The translations under genes were made by a program, and so were the position numbers. From the NCBI RefSeq assembly GCF_024749285.1, contig NZ_CP087196.1, positions 4,712,001-4,776,000 of the forward strand: DNA of 64,000 nt, written 5' to 3'. Shown one piece after another: positions 34,228 through 44,765 of the stretch; the stretch's first letter is position 1, and each line of letters starts with the position of its first letter. The notes beneath the pieces are model-generated. The model had not been told where the DNA came from and ran no database searches. It saw only the letters and a list, made by a program, of their open reading frames with translations. The DNA is from Pseudomonas sp. B21-015. GTDB lineage: Bacteria > Pseudomonadota > Gammaproteobacteria > Pseudomonadales > Pseudomonadaceae.

Positions 34228-37200
34228 TCAGTCCGCCAACCAACCGTTTTCCCAGTAGCGCAGGTTGTCGCCGCGCAACATATAGTCGCGCAGGACGATC
34301 TCACGCAATTCATCGCCCATGCGGTAGCTGGCGTCCGGGTCAGCCAGGTGCATGCGGATGGCTTGCAGCCACTCATCCGTGCTGTTGGTTTTGATCCGGG
34401 TACATGGCAAATACCCACGATAGGCCTCAGTGTCGGTGCAGATCACCGGATAGCCGCAAGCCCCGTATTCCAGCAGACGCAGGTTGCTCTTGCAGTCATT
34501 GAATATATGGAACTCGAGCGGAGCCAACGCCAGGTCCAGATTCAGGCTGGCCAGCTTCGCCGGGTAGACATCCAGCCCGATCACCCCATGGAACTCATGC
34601 ATGTAAGGGCGCAAATCATCCGGGCACATGCCGAAGAACACCCAATCGACTTCATTGGCCAGTTCACGGACCACATCGGCAATCACCGCCAGGTCGCCAT
34701 GGTGACTGGTGCCACCGCCCCAACCGACCCGAGGTTTTTTCGAGGTGCGGCGCTGGCTGCTCAGCCCCTTCCAGACATGGGGAGTGAGCATATTCGGCAC
34801 CACGCGAATGTCCGTGTGCATGGACGACAGGGCATTGGCCAGTGGCGCGGTCGAGACCACCACCCGATCGCACAGGCTGATCCCCCAATGCACCAGGCGT
34901 TCCATCTCGGCACGGTCAGGCATATTGCGCACGTGGGCGTTTTTGTGCGGAACGTTGATGACATAGTCATCGAGTTCGAAGATGCGTCGGGCATTGGAGT
35001 AGGTTTTCAGGCCGACGATTTCGTTGATCGGCGCTTCGGAATACCGCCCCTGCAACACGATCACGTCAGGAGACTGGCGCTCGACCTCGATGATCGACGG
35101 CAGGTCATAGTGAATTCGCCCCACGGCCCGGCCTGCGGCTTCCAGCTCGATCAGCGGTTGCGTCACGCGATAATGCCCGATCGCCGAGGCGTTGATCGGC
35201 AATGCCAGCACCTGTGGCAACTGGCGACTGCTAAAGGGCGTCCAACCGCTGGTCAGGCCCGGCTCCAGTCTGAAACTCGAACCACCCAGACTCTGCAACA
35301 TCAGGCTTGGGTTATAGGCAGGATCGCGGGCCACCACCGGCAACCAGCGCTGGTAGAACAACTCCTGTTCCTTGCCCCGGGATTCGCGGACCGAGTCATC
35401 CAGTTCCAATACCGGCTGCGCTCCGAGGGCCACCAGGGCATAAGGGGTCCAGACCACCAGATAGCCGTTTTCACGCACCCGCAGGCACAGGTCCACCTCG
35501 TTGAGACTATGGGCGAAGTTCAGCTCGTCCAGGCCGCCGACGTGGTCGAAGATTTCCTTACGGATCATCAGGCAATCGCCACCTACCGCACTCAGGTCAT
35601 GGGCGATCTGCAGCCGATGCATATAACCGGCCGCATCCAGAGTCTCGCCGCAGAACGGCACCCCGGCCGGCCCCTGCAGGCCGAGAATCAGACCGGCATG
35701 CAGCACACGACCCACGGAATTGAACAGCTTGGCCCCGACAATCCCCACTTCCGGACGCTGCGCGTGATTGAGCAGCGCGTCCAGCCAGTCACCTTCGGTG
35801 ATCACGGCATAGGCGTTGAGCATCAGCACATACTCGCCGCGTGCCTGCCGCGCCGCGAAGTTGTTAATCGCTGCAGCATTGCCTTGGGCCGGATACTCCA
35901 GCACCCGCAGCCGGTCGCTGCCCAGTTGCGCCATGCCGGCCAGCCAGGCACGGGCCTCGGCGGTTTCGCTGGCGTTATCCACCAACAACAGTTCGTATTC
36001 GCTGTAGAGGGTTTTCTCCAACAGGCTTTCCACGCAACGTTGCACGACCGCCAATTGGTCCTTGCAGACAATGACGATCGACACCAACGGTCGCTCGGCG
36101 TGCAGGTAGTCGACACGGTTGAGCAGCGGCATGCTGCCTTCGCCGATTCGGTGAGCCACACCCAGGCGTTGCAGGTGAGCCTCGAGGACCACTGGGTTGA
36201 GCACGGTCACTTCAGGCAAGGACAACCATTGAGACAGGGAGAACTGCGACTCGACGAGAATCTCGGCCACATGCTCGACCACCCCGGTTCCACCATTTTC
36301 CACCATGCGCCAGAGCACATCGTGCGGCGCCAGCTCGCCATAGGCCGAATCGAAGCCTCCGGTTTCCAGGAAACGCTGGCGATCGAATGCCAGGGCGCGT
36401 CCGACATAGGGGTAGCTGCGCATGAAATCCAGGTTGAAGTCCGGCTTGAAGACCGGGTCCGACGACTCGCCTTCGCGCAGGCCGCCTTCGTCGCTGTAGA
36501 TGCACTGAGCCTCAGGCGAGGTGACGATGCGCTCCGCCAGCATCAGCAGCGCCGATTCCATCAGGCGATCGCCGGCACGCAGCAAATAGAACCAGTGCGC
36601 GCCTTCGAGCTGGGGCAACAGTTCATTGAGTTGCTGCTGCCAGTCGTCCTGCAACGGCAGGCTGAACACCCGCTCTTCAAGAGCCGCTTCGGTGCAGGCA
36701 GCGGACAATACCAGCACCAGCTCCGGCGCATAGAGCTGCCCTTCAAGGCTTTGCAGCGTGACATCGAGGCTGGCGCGGCCGCCCTGCCGGTCAATGATCA
36801 CCGGAACGATCTTCGGCTGCCGACGCCAACCGGCCAGCGTGTCGGGCAGCAAGGTGCGCTGCACATCGCTCAGGGTGCGGCAGTCCAGCCACTGGCGGTA
36901 CAGATCGTGGAAGCTTTCGCTGGCGATCCCCACCCGCCACTGCTGCGTGGTCTGCTTGGTGCCGAGGGAGCGGCTCAATGGCAGCTCCTCCCAGACACGC
37001 GGCGCCTGATGGGCCTTGGTGTAAGGCACATAGCGGACCCAGCCCGGCGCCGGTGCGGATTCTCCGCTGCGCGCCTTGAGCATCTGCACCAGCCATTGCA
37101 TCTCCGCCGCCGCTGCTTCCAGCATCGGCTGTTGACGGGTCAGGCGTCCCGGATACAGGCGCTCGACACTCAACACATGGTTGAGCACGACCACATTACC

Positions 37201-37824
37201 GCGCCGCACCAGACACACGTACAGGGCGAAATCCAGGGTCGCGACAAAGCAATGAGCCGGCTGGGTCAGGGCCGGCAGGAGTTCCAGCACATCCGCCCGA
37301 CGGAACAGCGCGTTGCTGAAGCCGCCGAGGAAATTGCTCGGGAAATTCTCGAAAATCGCCAGCAGGTCTTCGCCCTTGAACAGGCTGCAGGTCGGTGCCA
37401 GCGGGCTGTTTTCCAGGCGCGCCGGCAACTGGAAGTCATCGGCATCCCAGAACATCCGCTGCGCCAGGACCAGGTTCACATCCTGGTGCTCGGCCAGTAC
37501 CTGGGCCTGGCGTTCAATGCAAGCCGGGAACAGTTGATCGTCGTCGCACAGGAACTTGATGAACTCGCCTTGAGCCTCGGCCAGGCATGCCTGCAGGTTG
37601 CCGACCAGCCCCAGGGTCTGCGGGTTGCGCACATAGCGCACATCGACCCCGAAGCGCCCGGACAGACTATCGACCATGCCCTTGATCTCATCACCACGGC
37701 TGTCGTCGCAGACGATGATTTCGAGGTTGATGTAGCTTTGCTCCAGCGCGCCCTGCAACGCCCGACTGAAAAAGCGTGGATTGAAGGCAGGAATGACAAG
37801 ACTGACTAGAGGGGCTGGATTCAC
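34228..37824 (-). CDS. Giant multidomain glycosyltransferase (flagellin glycan)
   Basis: At 1198 residues it is the largest gene here. An N-terminal GT2 domain (about 6-110) has VSLVIPAFNP and FLCDDD. A linker domain (about 340-570) resembles that of the 21932-24850 product (FKPDFNLDFMRSYPYVGRALAFDRQRF). A second GT2 domain (about 578-800) has PLVSIVIVCKDQ and NEVDLCL. A C-terminal GT1/GT4-like domain (about 870-1198) has RIFELDDYVINV, RVGWGGGTSHHGDL and YGACGYPVICTDTEAYRGYL. Three catalytic modules could build a short oligosaccharide. Position next to flgL and resemblance to the fgt1/fgt2 layout point to the flagellin glycan. Confidence 0.85.
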   Translation of the reverse strand: MNPAPLVSLVIPAFNPRFFSRALQGALEQSYINLEIIVCDDSRGDEIKGMVDSLSGRFGVDVRYVRNPQTLGLVGNLQACLAEAQGEFIKFLCDDDQLFPACIERQAQVLAEHQDVNLVLAQRMFWDADDFQLPARLENSPLAPTCSLFKGEDLLAIFENFPSNFLGGFSNALFRRADVLELLPALTQPAHCFVATLDFALYVCLVRRGNVVVLNHVLSVERLYPGRLTRQQPMLEAAAAEMQWLVQMLKARSGESAPAPGWVRYVPYTKAHQAPRVWEELPLSRSLGTKQTTQQWRVGIASESFHDLYRQWLDCRTLSDVQRTLLPDTLAGWRRQPKIVPVIIDRQGGRASLDVTLQSLEGQLYAPELVLVLSAACTEAALEERVFSLPLQDDWQQQLNELLPQLEGAHWFYLLRAGDRLMESALLMLAERIVTSPEAQCIYSDEGGLREGESSDPVFKPDFNLDFMRSYPYVGRALAFDRQRFLETGGFDSAYGELAPHDVLWRMVENGGTGVVEHVAEILVESQFSLSQWLSLPEVTVLNPVVLEAHLQRLGVAHRIGEGSMPLLNRVDYLHAERPLVSIVIVCKDQLAVVQRCVESLLEKTLYSEYELLLVDNASETAEARAWLAGMAQLGSDRLRVLEYPAQGNAAAINNFAARQARGEYVLMLNAYAVITEGDWLDALLNHAQRPEVGIVGAKLFNSVGRVLHAGLILGLQGPAGVPFCGETLDAAGYMHRLQIAHDLSAVGGDCLMIRKEIFDHVGGLDELNFAHSLNEVDLCLRVRENGYLVVWTPYALVALGAQPVLELDDSVRESRGKEQELFYQRWLPVVARDPAYNPSLMLQSLGGSSFRLEPGLTSGWTPFSSRQLPQVLALPINASAIGHYRVTQPLIELEAAGRAVGRIHYDLPSIIEVERQSPDVIVLQGRYSEAPINEIVGLKTYSNARRIFELDDYVINVPHKNAHVRNMPDRAEMERLVHWGISLCDRVVVSTAPLANALSSMHTDIRVVPNMLTPHVWKGLSSQRRTSKKPRVGWGGGTSHHGDLAVIADVVRELANEVDWVFFGMCPDDLRPYMHEFHGVIGLDVYPAKLASLNLDLALAPLEFHIFNDCKSNLRLLEYGACGYPVICTDTEAYRGYLPCTRIKTNSTDEWLQAIRMHLADPDASYRMGDELREIVLRDYMLRGDNLRYWENGWLAD

Positions 37825-37920
37825 GGCGCGGGGCTCTCAAGCGGCGGGAGCCCACTCGGTGGAATGAGCCCCTTGCAAACCGCTGAAAAAAGACGGTGGG
37901 TATACGGCGGCGAAAATGAA

Positions 37921-37936
37921 GGGCGCCTTGGCGCCC
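37921..37936 (-). terminator. Hairpin downstream of flgL
   Basis: GGGCGCC-TT-GGCGCCC sits 8 bases past the flgL stop; on the minus strand a short T-rich stretch (TTCATTTTC) follows. It would end the flgFGHIJKL transcript before the glycosylation island. Confidence 0.55.
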
Positions 37937-37944
37937 GGTCACCG

Positions 37945-39510
37945 TCAGAGTTTGTTGAACAAACCCAACTGAGAGATCTTGCTGAACGCCAGTTGTGCTG
38001 CCTGCAACATGGTCTGCTGCAAGGTCAGGCGGGTCATCACTTCGGCCGGGTCGGAGTCACGAATCGACGACTGGGTCGCGGTGTTCGCCATGCTCAGGCT
38101 CTGGTTGCTCGTGGCTTGATCATCCAGCGACTGGCCGCGCGCGCCGATCGAGGTCACTGCCGAACCCAACTGGTCGGTGGCGCTGTCCAGGTTAGCCAGC
38201 CCCGATTCCATGGCCGACTGAAAACTCTGCTTGGCCGTCGTACTCCCATCGACCGGCGCATTCAGGGCGGTGATCATCTGACCCAGGGTGTCGAGCACGT
38301 TCTGGGTCTGGTGATTGTTGGACTGGATCGGAAACTGGTCGCCGGTTGCCGGTGTGCCACTCAGTGTGAAGGTCACGCCCGCCGCCGTGGCGGTGCCGGC
38401 CGCCACGGTACCCGAAGACACCGGCTGGCTGTCGGTGGTAATCGGCGCCGCGTACAAGTCGAAGGCGGTGGCGCTGGTGAACTTGAGGATCGCCCCGCCC
38501 GCCGGAAATGCGCTGTTGTAGGCAACCGGGTCGGTCACGCTGGAGCCGGTGATGACCGTCGTCGACGAATTACCGGCACTGCGCGAGGCATTGAAGGTGT
38601 CCGGCTTGGCCGACAACTGAAAGCTGTGACCGGCAATGACCGTGTCCGCAACGTCACCCGCCTGAAGGTTGATGTTCAGGTTCAGATCAACACCACGGAA
38701 GTTGACCACCTGGTTGGCACCGTTGCTGTTGCTGATCACGCCGTTCTGACTGGCTTCGGTGGTCACGTCGTTACCCAGCGCATCGGTGATCTGCAGCTGG
38801 GTGCTGCTCAGGAAGCTGACGGTGTACGGCTCGCCTGCGGCGAACGTGGAGTTGTACGTCGCGCTGGTGCTCACCTGACCATTGGACAGGACCACTCGAC
38901 CATCATCCACCGCCGGAGCGGTCATGGTGGTCAGGGTACGGCTGGTGTTGATGGTCTGCTGGAACGCATCCCAGCCCGTGGTGTTGGTGGCCACCGACAA
39001 ACCATCGCCGATCCCCAGGTTGATGCTGCTCTGGTCGCCGTTGTAGGTGTAGGTGCCGTCGGAGTTCTGCGAGTACGGCGCGGTGTCGGCTTTCGAACCG
39101 GAGAACAGGTAGCTACCGGCCGAATCCTTGGAGTTCATCAGGCCCATGACTTGTTGCTGGATCTGGCTCAACTCCGCTGCATAGGCTTTACGGTCATCGT
39201 CGGTGGCATTGCCGTTGTTGGCACTGAGGGCGATTTCCTTGGCCCGCTGCAAGGCGGTGCCAATGGAACTCAACGTGGTTTCCTGCAGGCTCAACGCACT
39301 TTTGGTCGAGCTGATGTTGCTGTTGTACTGATCGAGCATCGCGCTCTGCTGACCCAATTCCAGTAAACGGCCGGCACCGAGCGGATCATCGGCGGCGGTA
39401 TTGATGCGGGTCAGGCTACTGGCTTCGGCACCGGTCTTGATCACGTTGTTGTAGTTGCGCTGGTAGTTGGCAGCGGTGGTTTCGAAATACTGAGCGGTAG
39501 AAATGCGCAT
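37945..39510 (-). CDS. flgL: Flagellar hook-filament junction protein FlgL (HAP3)
   Basis: FlgL joins the hook to the filament with FlgK. The 521-residue protein has flagellin-like ends: N-terminal RISTAQYFETTAANYQRNYNNV and NTAADDPLGAGRLLEL, and C-terminal MTRLTLQQTMLQAAQLAFSKISQLGLFNKL. A large Ser/Thr-rich middle (about 160-400) makes it longer than enteric FlgL, as usual for Pseudomonas. It follows flgK by 13 bases. Confidence 0.95.
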   Translation of the reverse strand: MRISTAQYFETTAANYQRNYNNVIKTGAEASSLTRINTAADDPLGAGRLLELGQQSAMLDQYNSNISSTKSALSLQETTLSSIGTALQRAKEIALSANNGNATDDDRKAYAAELSQIQQQVMGLMNSKDSAGSYLFSGSKADTAPYSQNSDGTYTYNGDQSSINLGIGDGLSVATNTTGWDAFQQTINTSRTLTTMTAPAVDDGRVVLSNGQVSTSATYNSTFAAGEPYTVSFLSSTQLQITDALGNDVTTEASQNGVISNSNGANQVVNFRGVDLNLNINLQAGDVADTVIAGHSFQLSAKPDTFNASRSAGNSSTTVITGSSVTDPVAYNSAFPAGGAILKFTSATAFDLYAAPITTDSQPVSSGTVAAGTATAAGVTFTLSGTPATGDQFPIQSNNHQTQNVLDTLGQMITALNAPVDGSTTAKQSFQSAMESGLANLDSATDQLGSAVTSIGARGQSLDDQATSNQSLSMANTATQSSIRDSDPAEVMTRLTLQQTMLQAAQLAFSKISQLGLFNKL

Positions 39511-39523
39511 GAACTACGACTCC

Positions 39524-41560
39524 TTAAAGACTGTTGATCAGCGTGCTGAAGATTTCCTGCGCAGCCTTGATGATCTGCGAAGACGCGGTGTAGTACTGCT
39601 GGTATTTGACCAGGTTGGCGCTTTCTTCATCGAGGTTGACGCCGGACACCGAGTCGCGGGCACTCTTGGCCTGGGTCAGCAGAGCCGTGGTGGCTTCGCT
39701 GTCGGACTTGCCCTGGGCAGCCTTGGTCCCCACGTTAGTCACCAGCTTGTTGTAGGCATCGGTCAGGCTGATGCCCCCGCTCGTAGAGCCGGTATCGACG
39801 GTTTGCTTGGTCTGCAAGTCGCTGATGGCCTGGGCGTTGCGGTTATCCGATGAAGCCGCTCCCGTCAGGGAAACGGTGAAGCTCTCGTTTGCATTCGGAG
39901 TGCCGCCGACGGTGGTCTCGAAGGTGAAGGACTTCTGCACACCGGAGGTATCGTTGATCGCGTTGCCGCTGGCATCGACCATGCCCACTTGCAGGCTCAG
40001 GGTGTTGCTTTGGCCGGGAACGATGGTGCCCGTGCCAATGTTGTTACCCTTGGCATCATAGAGCGTGTAGCCCTGGGTTCCGCTGGCGGCGGCATCGAAA
40101 ACCAGCTTGACCGGCGTCGAATACTTGATCCCGGTCTGCAGGTCGGCGCTGGCCGTAGCGTCGTAGATGTCCACTTTGCTGGTCAGGGTCGGCTGGGTGT
40201 ACGTGCCCTTGTTGCTGGCGCTGGTGACGCCGGTCAACGGGGCGGCAGCCGCGATCTTTTTCGGATCGGTGAGGACGGTCTGAATCGAACTGGCGGCATT
40301 ACGGGTCGGCGTCACCTTGAAGGTATCGCCGGCACTCAGGGCACCGCCGTTCAGCGCCAGGCTGAAGCCGTCGATCACCGGAGCTGGCGTGGTCAAGGTG
40401 CTGAAGGCGCCCATGTCGGTGCCATCGGAACGCTTGACGCTGTAGTCGGTGGCGGTGGTAAACGTCACCTGATAGTCGCTGGTGGTCAGCTTGCCGGTGT
40501 CACTGATGGTGACGTCCAGATTTCCGGAGCCCGTGCTGTTGCTCGCCTTGGCAACGCTGCGCTGACTGATCAGTTCGGCACTGTTGATGTTGTTGAAAAT
40601 CGCGGTGCCGAAATCGCCGTTCTTGTCGATGCCCTGGGCCTGCTGGCTATTGATCTGGTCAGCGACCACCAGGGCCACACGTCCCAGTTCGTTGAGCGAA
40701 GGGTCGAGCACTTCACTGCGGTAGGTGAGCAAACCACCGATTTCACCGCCACTGACCACCGAGGTGATGTCGACTGTGCTGGAGCCACGGTTCATCTGCA
40801 GCGCGGAACGGGTTGGATCGGTCTTGCTCGGTACGGTTTCCAGGGTATTGGTGGTGTTGCCCATCACCAGCGGTTGGCCACTGCCGACATAGACGTCATA
40901 GTTGCTACCGCGCTCGACGACCTGCGCACCGATCATCTCGGACAGTTGGCGCACCGCTTCGTTACGGCTGTCGAGCAGGTCATTTGGCTCGCCGCCGCTG
41001 GTGGAGACTTCGCCAATTTTCTGGTTGAGGTTGGCAATCGAGGTGGCCAGCTTGTTCACCTGCGACGCCATGTCCGCCAGGCTGCCGTTGATCGTGGTGT
41101 TCTGGTCGTTTAACTGCTGGGCAATGGTATTGAAGCGGTTGCTCAATGCCTTGGCACTGGTCAGCACCGACTGGCGAGAGGTATCGTCGGTCGCCGATGA
41201 CGACACACCCTGCATCGAGGTGAAAAACTTCTGCAGCACACCGGTTAGCCCGGTGTTGGTGTCGGAGAGCGTCGAGTCCAGCGCAGTAGCCGGGGTCAGG
41301 TACGAGGACGCTTCACTGTTGAGCGAGGTGGCGGTCTGCAATTGGGAGTCGAGGTAAGCGTTGTATACCCGGCGAACATCCGCCAGCGTCGTGCCGGTGC
41401 CGATGAATACGTTGCCGTATTGATTGGAAGCACTGGTGCTCTGCACGGTTTGCTGACGCGAATAACCGGCGGTGTCGACGTTGGCAATGTTGTTGCCGGT
41501 GGTCGTTAGAGCGGCCTGACTGGTAGACAGACCCGACATCCCGATATTGAGCAAACTCAT
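39524..41560 (-). CDS. flgK: Flagellar hook-associated protein FlgK (HAP1)
   Basis: FlgK is the first junction protein at the hook tip. The 678 residues are typical for Pseudomonas. The N-terminal rod/hook signature is LNIGMSGLSTSQAALTTTGNNIANVDTAGYSRQ. The conserved DLLDSRNEAVRQLSEMIG lies near residue 190, and the C-terminal helix SGVNLDEESANLVKYQQYYTASSQIIKAAQEIF ends the protein. It is exported by the flagellar type III system. It follows flgJ by 10 bases. Confidence 0.96.
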   Translation of the reverse strand: MSLLNIGMSGLSTSQAALTTTGNNIANVDTAGYSRQQTVQSTSASNQYGNVFIGTGTTLADVRRVYNAYLDSQLQTATSLNSEASSYLTPATALDSTLSDTNTGLTGVLQKFFTSMQGVSSSATDDTSRQSVLTSAKALSNRFNTIAQQLNDQNTTINGSLADMASQVNKLATSIANLNQKIGEVSTSGGEPNDLLDSRNEAVRQLSEMIGAQVVERGSNYDVYVGSGQPLVMGNTTNTLETVPSKTDPTRSALQMNRGSSTVDITSVVSGGEIGGLLTYRSEVLDPSLNELGRVALVVADQINSQQAQGIDKNGDFGTAIFNNINSAELISQRSVAKASNSTGSGNLDVTISDTGKLTTSDYQVTFTTATDYSVKRSDGTDMGAFSTLTTPAPVIDGFSLALNGGALSAGDTFKVTPTRNAASSIQTVLTDPKKIAAAAPLTGVTSASNKGTYTQPTLTSKVDIYDATASADLQTGIKYSTPVKLVFDAAASGTQGYTLYDAKGNNIGTGTIVPGQSNTLSLQVGMVDASGNAINDTSGVQKSFTFETTVGGTPNANESFTVSLTGAASSDNRNAQAISDLQTKQTVDTGSTSGGISLTDAYNKLVTNVGTKAAQGKSDSEATTALLTQAKSARDSVSGVNLDEESANLVKYQQYYTASSQIIKAAQEIFSTLINSL

Positions 41561-41570
41561 GATTCAGACC

Positions 41571-42878
41571 TTATAAATTCGTGGAAGCGCCCGCCGCAGC
41601 GTAGTTTTGGTAACTCGTCATCTGCTTGGCTATCTGCGAAATCTTGCTTGCGTAATCCGGGTCGGTTGCATACCCGGCTTTTTGCAACTCGCGTACATAC
41701 TGTTCTGGGTTATCGGCCGCCTTCAGCACATCTTGATAGCGATTATTGCTTTGCAGCAGCGTCACAAGGTCATGGAAGCTGTCCTTGTAAGAGGCGTAGG
41801 AACGGAACTCGGCCGTCTCCTTGACCATCTGGCCATTTCTGAATTCGCTGGTGATCGCCCGCGCCGAATCGCCCTTCCAGTTACTGCTGGCCTTGATGCC
41901 GAACAGGTTGTGGCTACTGCTGCCATCCTGGGCGCGCATGACCGATTTGCCCCAACCGGTTTCCAGGGCAGCCTGAGCCACCAGGTAACGCGGATCGACG
42001 CCGATACGGTCGGCAGCCTCTTTGGCCATTGGCAGCATGGTGTTGACGAATTCGTCGGCGGAGCTGAAGGCTTTCTTCGCCGGTGCCAGTGGGATTTGAG
42101 CCATGGCACGACCATAAATCTGCAGACGCCCGCTGGATGTCGTGTCCGTTTGCGAAGCCAGCCAATCGCCGTTGTACAGAGAGCCGGAACCGGTCGTGGT
42201 GCTCGGCGGCACCTGGATTTTGTTCTGCGCTGCGGTGGCGGTCGTCGCCGTGGTCGATGTCGATACCGATGCAGATGGCACCAGCCCGGCGAGCAAACGG
42301 TCGGCCAGTTTCGGTGGCAATGCCAGACGCCGCTGATTGATCAGCGCCATGTCATTGCGGTGAGTGCCCTCGCCCGCACTGGCTGGCGCCTTCACCGAAC
42401 GCGAAGCCCACAGCGGGCGCTCGCCATTGAGGCGCGACAGCGGCCCGTTGGTGGCGACCGTACCGGCGGCAATCGGCGTTTCCACGGCAGCTTGCGCGGC
42501 GGCCTGCTTGGCGGCAGACGCTGCCGCGGCCTCCCCCTGCGCCATCGGTTTGTTCTTCGACATCTGGCGCATCAGCACGTCCGCCAGGCCAATACCGCCG
42601 CCCTCGCGGGACAGGGAAACGGCCAACTGCTGGTCGTACATTTCCTGGTACTGCTTGGCCGCCGGCGTATTGAGCGGGTTGTCCTGGCCCAGCGCTTCGG
42701 TGGCCGAGCGCATGGACTTGAGCATTTCACCAAGGAACAGCGACTCGAATTCCTGCGCCACTTTGCGCATGTTCGCATCGCTGTTCTTGTCGCCAACCTT
42801 GAGCTGGTTCAGGCGATTCAGGTCCGAGTAGGAACCCGAATCGCTGCTGCTGACCAGACCGCTTTTGCGCATATCCAT
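41571..42878 (-). CDS. flgJ: Peptidoglycan hydrolase/rod cap FlgJ
   Basis: FlgJ caps the growing rod and opens the peptidoglycan. The N-terminal rod-binding domain (about 30-110) has VAQEFESLFLGEMLKSMRSATEA. A long Ala/Thr-rich linker follows (about 115-265). The C-terminal glucosaminidase domain (about 280-425) has FVNTMLPMAKEAADRIGVDPRYLVAQAALETGWGKS, with the catalytic Glu in AALETGWG. At 435 residues it is a two-domain FlgJ of the gamma-proteobacterial type. The start at 42878 is 11 bases after flgI. Confidence 0.95.
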   Translation of the reverse strand: MDMRKSGLVSSSDSGSYSDLNRLNQLKVGDKNSDANMRKVAQEFESLFLGEMLKSMRSATEALGQDNPLNTPAAKQYQEMYDQQLAVSLSREGGGIGLADVLMRQMSKNKPMAQGEAAAASAAKQAAAQAAVETPIAAGTVATNGPLSRLNGERPLWASRSVKAPASAGEGTHRNDMALINQRRLALPPKLADRLLAGLVPSASVSTSTTATTATAAQNKIQVPPSTTTGSGSLYNGDWLASQTDTTSSGRLQIYGRAMAQIPLAPAKKAFSSADEFVNTMLPMAKEAADRIGVDPRYLVAQAALETGWGKSVMRAQDGSSSHNLFGIKASSNWKGDSARAITSEFRNGQMVKETAEFRSYASYKDSFHDLVTLLQSNNRYQDVLKAADNPEQYVRELQKAGYATDPDYASKISQIAKQMTSYQNYAAAGASTNL

Positions 42879-42889
42879 GATCGCCGTCC

Positions 42890-43999
42890 TCAGATCACGA
42901 TCAAGTCGGCTTGCAACGCGCCAGCCTGTTTCAGCGCTTCGAGGATCGCCATCAAGTCACCCGGTGCCGCGCCGACCTGGTTCACCGCACGGACGATCTC
43001 GTCGAGGGTGGTGCCCGGGCCGAACTTGAACATCGGCTTGGCTTCTTGCTGAGCGTTGACCCGCGAGCGCGGCACGACCGCCGTCTGCCCGTTGGACAGA
43101 GGGCCGGGCTGGCTGACGATCGGGTCTTCGGTAATGGTCACGGTCAGGCTGCCGTGGGTCACAGCGGCCGGCGAAACCTTGACGTTCTGGCCGATCACGA
43201 TGGTGCCGGTGCGCGAGTTGATGATGACTTTCGCCACCGCCTGACCCGGATCGACTTCGAGGTTTTCGAGGATCGACAAATAGTCGACCCGCTGGCTCGG
43301 ATCGAGTGGCGCGGTCACGCGGATCGAGCCACCGTCGATGGCCTGAGCGACGCCTGGGCCGAGCATGTCGTTGATCTTGTCGACGATGCGCTTGGCGGTG
43401 GTGAAGTCCGAACGGTTGAGGTTCAGGGTCAGGGTGTTGCCCTGATTGAAACCGCTCGGCACGGCACGTTCGACCGACGCACCGCCAGGGATGCGGCCGG
43501 CCGACGGAACGTTGACGGTGATCTTGGAACCGTCACGACCCTCGGCATCGAAACCGCCGACCACCAGGTTGCCCTGAGCGACGGCGTAGACGTTGCCGTC
43601 GATACCTTTGAGCGGCGTCAACAGCAAGGTGCCGCCGCGCAGGCTCTTGGAGTTACCGATGGACGCCACGGTGATATCTATCTGCTGACCTGGCTTGGCG
43701 AACGCCGGCAAGTCGGCGCTGATCGATACCGCCGCAACGTTCTTCAGCTGCACGTTACCGGAACCTGCCGGTACCTTGATGCCGAACTGCGAGAGCATGT
43801 TGTTGAAGGTCTGCAGGGTGAACGGGGTCTGGGTCGTCTGGTCACCGGTGCCGTTAAGCCCGACCACCAGGCCGTAGCCGATCAATTGGTTGGAACGCAC
43901 GCCGGAAATACTGGCGATATCCTTCAGCCGCTCGGCTTGTGCATCGAAAGCCGCCGTCAGCAACAGGGCACCCACCATCAGGTGTTTGAAGTTCAACAT
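42890..43999 (-). CDS. flgI: Flagellar P-ring protein FlgI
   Basis: FlgI forms the periplasmic P ring bushing around the rod. ATG 43999 ([22 protein letters not shown]) gives a signal peptide cleaved after AQA, then the mature N-terminus [31 protein letters not shown], a strong family signature. The product is 369 residues. A longer frame from GTG 44017 would abut the flgH stop but adds six residues before the signal peptide. Confidence 0.95.
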   Translation of the reverse strand: MLNFKHLMVGALLLTAAFDAQAERLKDIASISGVRSNQLIGYGLVVGLNGTGDQTTQTPFTLQTFNNMLSQFGIKVPAGSGNVQLKNVAAVSISADLPAFAKPGQQIDITVASIGNSKSLRGGTLLLTPLKGIDGNVYAVAQGNLVVGGFDAEGRDGSKITVNVPSAGRIPGGASVERAVPSGFNQGNTLTLNLNRSDFTTAKRIVDKINDMLGPGVAQAIDGGSIRVTAPLDPSQRVDYLSILENLEVDPGQAVAKVIINSRTGTIVIGQNVKVSPAAVTHGSLTVTITEDPIVSQPGPLSNGQTAVVPRSRVNAQQEAKPMFKFGPGTTLDEIVRAVNQVGAAPGDLMAILEALKQAGALQADLIVI

Positions 44000-44017
44000 G
44001 CTCAACTGGAAAGCCAC

Positions 44018-44713
44018 CTAGAAAGGGAACAGCGGGCTGAGGAAGAAACGGTCGAACCAGCCTGGCTGACTCGCATCGGCAAACGCGCCGGTGCCCGAAT
44101 AGGTGATGCGCGCATCGGCAACGCGAGTCGACGATACGGTGTTGTCGGTGGCGATGTCATCGGCGCGAACGAGGCCGGCAATCCGCACCAGCTCATCACC
44201 GGTATTGAGGGTCAGCCACTTCTCGCCGCGCACGGCGATGATGCCGTTGGGCAACACGTCGGCGACAGTCACGGTGATCGAACCGGTCAGGCTGTTGCCC
44301 TGCCCGGCTTTACTGTCACCCTTGGTCGCGCGATCGCCGCTGTAGCCGGCGTTCAGACTGAGATCACCAGTGTCTAACGGGTTGTTCACGCTGGGCACCG
44401 TACCAAACAGCGAGGACAGACCGATGCTGGCCTTGCTGGTCTTGTCGACCTGAGAGTTGGCGTTCTTGCTCGCCTGGGTGCGCTCGTTCAGGGTGATGGT
44501 GATGATGTCACCGACCCGGAACGCCTTGCGGTCGCTGTACAGGTTCTGTTCGAAACCGGCCTGGTAGATCGAGCCGTTATTGGCGGCAGCCGGCAGCGGC
44601 GTGCGCGGCAACACCGGGGCGTAGTAAGGGTCATTGGGCTTTGGCGTCGGACCGACGCACCCCGCCAGCGCGGCGACCCCACTCAGTGCCAGAACAGATA
44701 CGAAGCGATTCAT
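44018..44713 (-). CDS. flgH: Flagellar L-ring lipoprotein FlgH
   Basis: FlgH makes the outer-membrane L ring. The 231-residue precursor has a lipoprotein signal peptide with lipobox LAGC (acylated Cys19). The conserved segments [35 protein letters not shown] and the C-terminal [33 protein letters not shown] follow. It lies between flgG and flgI. Confidence 0.95.
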   Translation of the reverse strand: MNRFVSVLALSGVAALAGCVGPTPKPNDPYYAPVLPRTPLPAAANNGSIYQAGFEQNLYSDRKAFRVGDIITITLNERTQASKNANSQVDKTSKASIGLSSLFGTVPSVNNPLDTGDLSLNAGYSGDRATKGDSKAGQGNSLTGSITVTVADVLPNGIIAVRGEKWLTLNTGDELVRIAGLVRADDIATDNTVSSTRVADARITYSGTGAFADASQPGWFDRFFLSPLFPF

Positions 44714-44765
44714 GACCCTACCTCACGGTGTTGCAGGCGACCTCATGGCCGCCTCATAGACTTGA

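Noticed and set aside
34219..37809. A 1196-residue open frame on the plus strand opposite the giant glycosyltransferase
   Set aside because: It is a mirror of the real gene caused by GC-rich codon bias. The product has no family features, and the minus-strand protein has clear domains and motifs over the whole length.
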